A program made the position numbers and the translations under genes. From positions 1-10,692 of the forward strand of contig ONXE01000052.1 in the NCBI GenBank assembly GCA_900321775.1: a stretch of 10,692 nucleotides of DNA. Reading direction: 5' to 3'. The notes below the pieces were generated by a model. The model saw nothing but the letters and a program-made list of their open reading frames with translations, did no database searches and was not told the origin of the DNA. Shown in pieces: positions 6,557 to 10,692 of the stretch. This DNA comes from an uncultured Bacteroidales bacterium. GTDB lineage: Bacteria; Bacteroidota; Bacteroidia; Bacteroidales; Paludibacteraceae. The first letter of the stretch is position 1. The number at the start of each line of letters is the position of its first letter.

Positions 6557-6583
6557 ACTCTTGTTAGCCTTCTTTGAGGCCTT

Positions 6584-7567
6584 TTATTCAATCTCTACCA
6601 ACTGGTATTTCTGCGAACCCAGACCTATCTTCTCGGCGTATTCCACAGTATGCGTGCCGTGCAACATCTTGATGCGTCTGATCAACGGATTAGCATCATC
6701 TCCGGTCGTGTTCGTATGACCGAACACCAGGTCCAGGCATGCCTTGTCCAGAGCCACGGGATCCGTTGAGGCCAGAATGCCCATGTCCTTCAGCTTGGGA
6801 GCTTCGGGATGAGCGTTGCAGTCGCAGTCAATGGACATGTTGTTCATCACATTGATATACACGATGTTACGCCCGTCTTTCTTGAAATAGTCGTGCACAG
6901 CCTGCGCTGCTGCTGCCATCGACTCCAGAAATCCATCCTGATTGTCGGTGTGTCTCCAGCATTTATCCACGTCATCCGTCACGCCGGCCGAGTGGATATA
7001 CGCCTTTCCGCAGGACGCCGCCACACCTATACTCTGGTTCTTCAGCACACCGCCGAAACCGCCCATCTGGTGACCCTTGAAATGGGCTAGATTGATCATG
7101 AAATCATAGTTCTTCAGGTGACTTCCAACGATGTCATATTGAATCCATTTAGTGTCCTTTACCGGCAGGTGCATCGTGTCTTCTTCATCCATTATATCCA
7201 CGTTCACGTACCCGCGCTCCGCAATAGCCTTGCGATGAGCCTCAGTCGTGGCGCGTGCACCGCCATATGCCGTGTTACATTCCACCAGTCGCCCGCCTAC
7301 TTTGTTCACCAGGGGCGCAATGAAATCCGGACGAAGATGGTTGGTGTGCTTGCTCTCACCCGTCGAGATCTTCACCGCCACACGGGCACCGTCGGGAATC
7401 TCCACCCCTAACGCCTCATACACCCGAATCAGCGATTCAGGCGTTATTTCCTTCGTGAAATACACCACAGGAGCATCCTCCTGCTCACTCTTCTCTTGGT
7501 CGGCTTTTGCCGATGTGCATGCTGTCATTGCCATAGCTGCTAATGCAATAAAAAATAGTTGTTTCAT
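6584..7567 (-). CDS. DUF362 domain lipoprotein
   Basis: 327 residues. The N-terminus is a lipoprotein signal peptide: MKQLFF, a hydrophobic core, then MTAC with the acylated Cys at residue 17, and an acidic linker (DQEKSEQEDAP). The rest fits the DUF362 family: VAVKISTGE, then HLRPDFIAPLV, NLAHFKGHQMGGFGGVLKN in the middle, and ASTDPVALDKACLDLVF near the end. Some DUF362 proteins carry ferredoxin-type CxxCxxC clusters; this one does not, so a redox role through Fe-S clusters is not supported. The biochemical function is not established. The lipoprotein signal suggests it is anchored in the envelope. The frame extends to 7645, but the ATG at 7567 gives a clean signal peptide and lies just after the promoter. 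It is flanked by its own promoter and a possible 3' hairpin, so it is probably transcribed alone. Confidence 0.85.
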   Translation of the reverse strand: MKQLFFIALAAMAMTACTSAKADQEKSEQEDAPVVYFTKEITPESLIRVYEALGVEIPDGARVAVKISTGESKHTNHLRPDFIAPLVNKVGGRLVECNTAYGGARATTEAHRKAIAERGYVNVDIMDEEDTMHLPVKDTKWIQYDIVGSHLKNYDFMINLAHFKGHQMGGFGGVLKNQSIGVAASCGKAYIHSAGVTDDVDKCWRHTDNQDGFLESMAAAAQAVHDYFKKDGRNIVYINVMNNMSIDCDCNAHPEAPKLKDMGILASTDPVALDKACLDLVFGHTNTTGDDANPLIRRIKMLHGTHTVEYAEKIGLGSQKYQLVEIE

Positions 7568-7591
7568 TGGTTTGTTGTTGATTTTTGGGTG

Positions 7592-7622
7592 CAAAGGTAA
7601 AAAAAAATTTTCAATTGCGCAA
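7592..7622 (-). promoter_or_regulatory. Bacteroidota-type promoter of the DUF362 gene
   Basis: TTG at 7622-7620, 20 nt, then TACCTTTG at 7599-7592 on the minus strand. The -7 octamer is identical to that of rpsP. Transcription should start at about 7585, leaving a leader of about 18 nt before the ATG at 7567. Confidence 0.8.
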
Positions 7623-7634
7623 GAAAACCCGCCT

Positions 7635-7649
7635 AAAAAATGCACTTTT
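7635..7649 (-). repeat. 15-bp upstream element, copy 2 (DUF362 promoter)
   Basis: Identical over 15 bp to 6283-6297. The near edge is 43 nt from the start of the TACCTTTG box (7592), against 42 nt at rpsP. After the 15 bp the two copies differ by one extra T and then share CTC. Confidence 0.55.
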
Positions 7650-7698
7650 CTCGCATTTTATTTCTACAAACGTGCGTTTATAGCCAGTCTTTGCGGCA

Positions 7699-7737
7699 AA
7701 AAATAGTGTAAATCCTCGCGGAATTTACATTTTTCTT
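7699..7737. repeat. Hairpin flanked by T-runs between two divergent promoters
   Basis: TGTAAAT (7707-7713) pairs with ATTTACA (7723-7729). CC (7714-7715) and GG (7720-7721) can extend the stem with one bulged A. On the plus strand TTTTT follows at 7730-7734; on the minus strand a run of six T follows after two or three bases. It has the form of a two-way terminator, yet no gene runs into it from either side in this window. It may instead insulate the two promoters or be an operator. Confidence 0.4.
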
Positions 7738-7746
7738 GCAAAAGAC

Positions 7747-7777
7747 TTGGTAGTTTCAAAAAAAAGCAGTAACTTTG
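7747..7777 (+). promoter_or_regulatory. Bacteroidota-type promoter of holB
   Basis: TTG at 7747-7749, 20 nt, then TAACTTTG at 7770-7777, a full match to TAnnTTTG. Transcription should start near 7784, about 20 nt before the holB ATG. It probably drives holB and, as no terminator is seen, also ricT, gldH and trmB. Confidence 0.82.
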
Positions 7778-7804
7778 CACCCGCAAATGGTGTGCACTTA
7801 AAGA

Positions 7805-8968
7805 ATGCTACTAAAACAAGTCATAGGACAAACTGCCGTAAAGACCCGAATGCTGGAGTCTTTACAAGCCGGTCGTATCGCTCACGCGCAACTCCTCACC
7901 GGGCCTTCCGGCGTGGGAAAAATGGCCCTGGCTTTGGCCTACGCGCAGGCTGTCTCTTGCGAGCACCGTACGGCTGACGACGCATGCGGTGAATGTCCCT
8001 CGTGCCGCGCCTTTGCCCAACTCCAGCATCCCGACTTGCACCTCGTCTTCCCTATCACTACCTCCGATAGTATAGACAAACCGGTTTGCGACGACTACCT
8101 GGCTGATTTTCGTGACATGATACGCGAAACCGGCGGGTATTTTGACCTGGACGACTGGCACAATCGTCTTTCCGAAAAATATAAGGGCGTTCAAACCAAG
8201 CAACTCACCATTTACGAACGCGAGTCCGGCGAGATTCTGCGCAAACTCTCCCTCATGTCCTTCTCCGGCGGATGGAAAACAGTTATCATCTGGCTGCCCG
8301 AGCGCATGAATGAGACTTGCGCCAACAAACTGCTGAAGATGCTCGAGGAACCTCCTGCCGACACCCTCTTTCTGCTTGTCAGCGATGAGCCGCAGAAACT
8401 TCTGCCGACTATCCTCAGCCGAGTCCAGCGCGTGGAAGTGCCGCGTCTCAGCGAAGATGACATAGTCGATAGCCTCCGCGCGACCAATGACAGCCTCAGT
8501 TTCGAGGAGGCCCTCGACTTCGCTCACATGGCCGGAGGGAGCCTCCTTCGGGCGCGCAAACTGGCTGCCAACGATGCACAAAACGCTCTGTTCCTGACTC
8601 TCTTCCAGCAACTGATGCGCAGCGCCTGGAGTGTAGGACACAAACAGGACTACGACGCCCTGCTCACCCTCCGCGAGTGGTCACAGGATGCCGCCAAAAT
8701 GGGACGGGACGAGCGCAAAGCCTTTCTCGACTACTGCATGAACCAGGTGCGCGAGAACTATATCACCAACTACGGCGAGCCGGAGATGATCTACCAGACC
8801 CACACCGAGCGCGAGTTCTCCTCCCGCTTTGCCCGTTTCGTCAACGACAAAAACGTTGAGGGGCTGCTTGGCCAGTTCTCCCTGGCGCAGCGACAGATAG
8901 AACAAAACGCCAATGCCGGTATCGTTTTCTTCGACCTGGCATTGCAGATGATAGTGCTGATTAAATAG
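7805..8968 (+). CDS. holB: DNA polymerase III clamp-loader subunit delta prime (HolB)
   Basis: 387 residues, AAA+ clamp-loader family. It helps load the sliding clamp at the replication fork in the cytoplasm. VIGQ (6-9) and HAQLLTGPSGVGKM (27-40) form the start of the AAA+ module, with a P-loop that is intact at GxGK (36-39) but has Met40 in place of Ser/Thr. Four Cys at 52, 61, 64 and 67 make the zinc module found in delta prime and in tau/gamma. LLKMLEEPP is the conserved helix after Walker B, but the Walker B aspartates are replaced (VIIWLPERMN), and the SRC arginine-finger motif reads SRVQ. This favours the non-hydrolysing delta prime over DnaX, as does the length. A dedicated promoter precedes it, and the ATG at 7805 gives the expected short N-terminus. 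ricT follows after 52 nt. Confidence 0.9.
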   Translation: MLLKQVIGQTAVKTRMLESLQAGRIAHAQLLTGPSGVGKMALALAYAQAVSCEHRTADDACGECPSCRAFAQLQHPDLHLVFPITTSDSIDKPVCDDYLADFRDMIRETGGYFDLDDWHNRLSEKYKGVQTKQLTIYERESGEILRKLSLMSFSGGWKTVIIWLPERMNETCANKLLKMLEEPPADTLFLLVSDEPQKLLPTILSRVQRVEVPRLSEDDIVDSLRATNDSLSFEEALDFAHMAGGSLLRARKLAANDAQNALFLTLFQQLMRSAWSVGHKQDYDALLTLREWSQDAAKMGRDERKAFLDYCMNQVRENYITNYGEPEMIYQTHTEREFSSRFARFVNDKNVEGLLGQFSLAQRQIEQNANAGIVFFDLALQMIVLIK

Positions 8969-9020
8969 GAAAAAGGAGCAAAGAACAAAGACCAACGAAC
9001 AAAAGACAAAGACAAAATAT
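8969..9020 (+). promoter_or_regulatory. T-free A-rich spacer before ricT
   Basis: From the base after the holB stop to 9017 there is no T. The stretch is A-rich, made of loosely repeated AAAGAC and AACAAAG words. Such A-rich, unstructured leaders suit ribosome binding in Bacteroidota, which rely little on Shine-Dalgarno pairing. An AAGGAG-like string near 8973 is about 43 nt from the ATG, too far to set the start. Confidence 0.45.
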
Positions 9021-10235
9021 ATGGAAGAATATACACTACAAAACGGCGGATGCCGCTTCAATGCCAAAGGCTGTTGCCGCAACTCCGCACACATGTTGCC
9101 TGTCACCGACTGGCTATGCGACTTGCCTGAGACGGTGGCCGAGAGCGACTTGGTGGAAGTGCAGTTCAAGAACACCCGCAAAGGCTATTTCCACAACAAC
9201 GCCGGACTACCCCTCGAGAAGGGCGTCAAAGTGGCTGTGGAGGCCAATCCCGGGCACGACGTAGGCGAGGTGACCCTCACAGGCCCGCTGGTGGCTGCCC
9301 AGATGAAGAAGTACAAGATTGACCCCGAGCGCTACGAGATTCGCGCCATCTATCGTATTGCAACCGAGCAGGACCTGCGTCGCGCCGAAGAGGCCCACGC
9401 CAAAGAACAGGCTACGATGATACGCTCACGCGCTTTGGCCAAGTCACTTGGGCTGGAGATGAAGATAGGCGACGTCGAGTATCAGGGCGACGGTTCCAAA
9501 GCCATCTTCTACTACATCGCCGACGGACGTGTGGACTTCCGGCAACTCATCAAAGTGTATGCCGAGACTTTCCGCGTGCGCATCGAGATGAAGCAGATTG
9601 GTGCCCGCCAGGAGGCCGGACGTATCGGCGGAACGGGTCCTTGTGGACGCGAACTGTGTTGCTCGACCTGGATGACCAATTTCCATTCCGTAGGAACCGG
9701 TGCTGCCCGTCTGCAGAACATCTCGCCCAACCCGCAGAAACTGGCCGGACAGTGCGCCAAACTCAAGTGCTGTCTCAACTACGAGACCGACGTCTATGAG
9801 GACGCTATGTCCTACATGCCCGACCGACGCACCACCCTCGAGACGCTTGACGGAACCTGGTACTGCTTCTCAATGGATCCGCTGGCAGGAGAAATCACCT
9901 ATTCCAGTGACCCCAAGAAAGCGGCTAACCTGCAGATTCTCACCCCTGCACAGGCCAAGGAGATAATCCGCCTCAACGCAGAGGGCAAGAAACCCGCTTC
10001 GCTGGCAGGCAAATCGACCACGGCCGAGGCTGTCGAATCGCTTGGTTATCAGAACGTAGTTGGTCAGGACGACCTCACCCGTTTCGACAAGCGCAAGAAC
10101 CAACGATCGGCCCACAGAGACAAACGTAACGACCGCGGTGGTAATGACCGAAACGAACACAATGACCGCAATGAAAGGAATAACAGGCATCATAACAACC
10201 GTCGCGGTGACCGTCCTCGTGGCGGCGTGCAGTAG
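9021..10235 (+). CDS. ricT: RicT/PSP1-family protein with low-complexity tail
   Basis: 404 residues. It belongs to the PSP1 C-terminal domain family (YaaT/RicT). In Bacillus subtilis RicT forms a complex with RicA and RicF that binds Fe-S clusters and acts with RNase Y in RNA maturation. In Bacteroidota its role is not established. The conserved core lies roughly at residues 95-260, with IYRIATEQDLRRAEEA, then KAIFYYIADGRVDFRQL and IEMKQIGARQEA. Two Cys clusters follow: PCGRELCC (Cys208, 213, 214) and CAKLKCC (Cys245, 250, 251), fitting Fe-S binding. An extra Cys group sits at the N-terminus (Cys11, 18, 19). The last 48 residues are almost only Arg, Asn, Asp, His and Gly, likely disordered and possibly RNA-binding. 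It sits between holB and gldH, and its last 65 nt overlap gldH. Confidence 0.9.
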   Translation: MEEYTLQNGGCRFNAKGCCRNSAHMLPVTDWLCDLPETVAESDLVEVQFKNTRKGYFHNNAGLPLEKGVKVAVEANPGHDVGEVTLTGPLVAAQMKKYKIDPERYEIRAIYRIATEQDLRRAEEAHAKEQATMIRSRALAKSLGLEMKIGDVEYQGDGSKAIFYYIADGRVDFRQLIKVYAETFRVRIEMKQIGARQEAGRIGGTGPCGRELCCSTWMTNFHSVGTGAARLQNISPNPQKLAGQCAKLKCCLNYETDVYEDAMSYMPDRRTTLETLDGTWYCFSMDPLAGEITYSSDPKKAANLQILTPAQAKEIIRLNAEGKKPASLAGKSTTAEAVESLGYQNVVGQDDLTRFDKRKNQRSAHRDKRNDRGGNDRNEHNDRNERNNRHHNNRRGDRPRGGVQ

Positions 10236-10629
10236 TCGTACTGCCTATAGCGAGTACCGCAACGTCCCGCTTGACGGCTGGGACAAAGATTCCGCGCTCG
10301 TGTTCGAAGTGGCAGTACAGGACACGCTTGCCGCATACAATCTGGTTCTCAGCGTGCGCCACGGGCAGGAATATCCGTTCCAGAACATCTGGTTCTTTGT
10401 GGAGAACGGCCTCACGGGACAAACCGACACGCTGGAGTACTATCTGGCGGATCAACGCGGACGCTGGCTTGGAAACGGCTTTGGAGACAAACACGAAATG
10501 CCCTGTCTGATAGGACAAAACGTGCGTTTCAGCCATGCTCGACCCTATCTCTTCAAAGTGCGTCAGGGCATGCGCGAAGATAGGCTCAGCGGTATCACCG
10601 AAGTGGGCTTAACAGTAGAAAAACAGTAG
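10171..10629 (+). CDS. gldH: Gliding-motility-type lipoprotein GldH
   Basis: 152 residues. A signal peptide (MKGITGIITTVAVTVLVAAC) ends in a lipobox with the acylated Cys at residue 20. The mature part matches the GldH family: YSEYRNVPLDGWDKDSALVF, then YNLVLSVRHGQEYPFQNIWFFV, DTLEYYLAD, GRWLGNGFGDKHE, and MREDRLSGITEVGLTVEK at the end. GldH is required for gliding in Flavobacterium johnsoniae, but homologues occur widely in non-gliding Bacteroidales, where the role is unclear. The frame is open from 10060, but only the ATG at 10171 places a normal signal peptide at the N-terminus. This start lies inside ricT, so the genes overlap by 65 nt in different frames. trmB starts 3 nt after its stop. 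Confidence 0.88.
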   Translation: MKGITGIITTVAVTVLVAACSSRTAYSEYRNVPLDGWDKDSALVFEVAVQDTLAAYNLVLSVRHGQEYPFQNIWFFVENGLTGQTDTLEYYLADQRGRWLGNGFGDKHEMPCLIGQNVRFSHARPYLFKVRQGMREDRLSGITEVGLTVEKQ

Positions 10630-10631
10630 TA

Positions 10632-10692
10632 ATGGGAAAGAATAAGCTGAAGAAATTTGCAGAGATGGAGACCTTCGACCATGTCTTCCAAT
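10632..10692 (+). CDS. trmB: tRNA (guanine-N7)-methyltransferase TrmB, N-terminal start only
   Basis: Only 20 codons are in the window: MGKNKLKKFAEMETFDHVFQ. This matches the conserved N-terminus of Bacteroidota TrmB (MGKNKLxKFAxM). TrmB methylates G46 of tRNA using S-adenosylmethionine, but the methyltransferase domain lies beyond the window. The ATG is 2 nt past the gldH stop codon, so the genes are probably cotranscribed. The call rests on a short stretch. Confidence 0.75.
   Translation, partial: MGKNKLKKFAEMETFDHVFQ

Larger units (their letters stand above)
6298..6583. other. Intergenic region between rpsP promoter and the DUF362 gene
   Basis: I see no credible gene here. The plus strand from about 6294 to 6372 is strongly pyrimidine-rich, with TGCA(C/T) words at 6289, 6318, 6348 and 6372. 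Further on are an 8-bp inverted repeat at 6461-6481 and a GC-rich inverted repeat at 6525-6556 behind the DUF362 gene. Open frames on both strands look like low-complexity by-products (Lys-rich on one strand, Phe/Ser-rich on the other). No tRNA or other known RNA is recognised. Confidence 0.6.

Noticed and set aside
7568..7645. N-terminal extension of the DUF362 protein
   Set aside because: It would start upstream of the promoter's -7 box and hide the signal peptide.
7862..8641. 259-residue open frame antisense to holB
   Set aside because: It lies entirely within holB, whose motifs are clear. It shows no coherent domain and is best explained by GC-rich codon use on the other strand.
8970..8980. 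AAGGAG-like string as the ribosome binding site of ricT
   Set aside because: It is about 43 nt from the ATG, with no start codon at a suitable distance.
10060..10170. N-terminal extension of GldH
   Set aside because: The added residues are Thr-rich by-products of the ricT tail and would displace the signal peptide from the N-terminus.

Overview
The window looks like a chromosomal segment of a member of the order Bacteroidales (phylum Bacteroidota), possibly Prevotellaceae-like. Four things point there: promoters of the Bacteroidota type (TTG/TTTG about 20 nt upstream of a TAnnTTTG box), weak or absent Shine-Dalgarno sequences, a 30S protein S16 with a long Ala/Lys/Glu-rich tail, and the lipoprotein GldH. 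Genus or species cannot be assigned from what I can see.

Layout. (1) 1-1202, plus strand: the 3' end of the GTPase gene ychF, then a CaCA-family cation exchanger. (2) 1206-5447, minus strand: a compact polysaccharide gene set read from high to low coordinates, in the order Wzz-like chain-length regulator, EpsG/Wzy-like polymerase and three family 2 glycosyltransferases. The last four genes are joined by three 4-nt ATGA overlaps, and the first two are 3 nt apart. It ends 3 bp from the convergent exchanger gene. (3) 5521-6297, minus strand: rpsP (S16) with a clear promoter, a structured 5' leader and an intrinsic terminator. (4) 6298-6583: about 290 bp without a gene, pyrimidine-rich and holding small inverted repeats. 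(5) 6584-7567, minus strand: a DUF362 lipoprotein with its own promoter. (6) 7568-7804: a divergent intergenic region with one promoter in each direction and a hairpin flanked by T-runs. (7) 7805-10692, plus strand: holB (clamp-loader delta prime), ricT (PSP1 family), gldH and the start of trmB.

Most of the content is housekeeping: translation (rpsP, trmB), replication (holB) and ion balance (exchanger). The accessory part is the five-gene polysaccharide set. It has a polymerase, a length regulator and three transferases, but no initiating sugar-phosphate transferase, no flippase and no export channel, so it would depend on partners encoded elsewhere. I see no clear previously undescribed system. 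The best leads are regulatory: a 15-bp sequence repeated at the same distance (42 and 43 nt) upstream of the -7 boxes of two otherwise unrelated promoters, the hairpins in the rpsP leader, and a 65-nt overlap in which the gldH signal-peptide region is read from the same DNA as the low-complexity tail of ricT.
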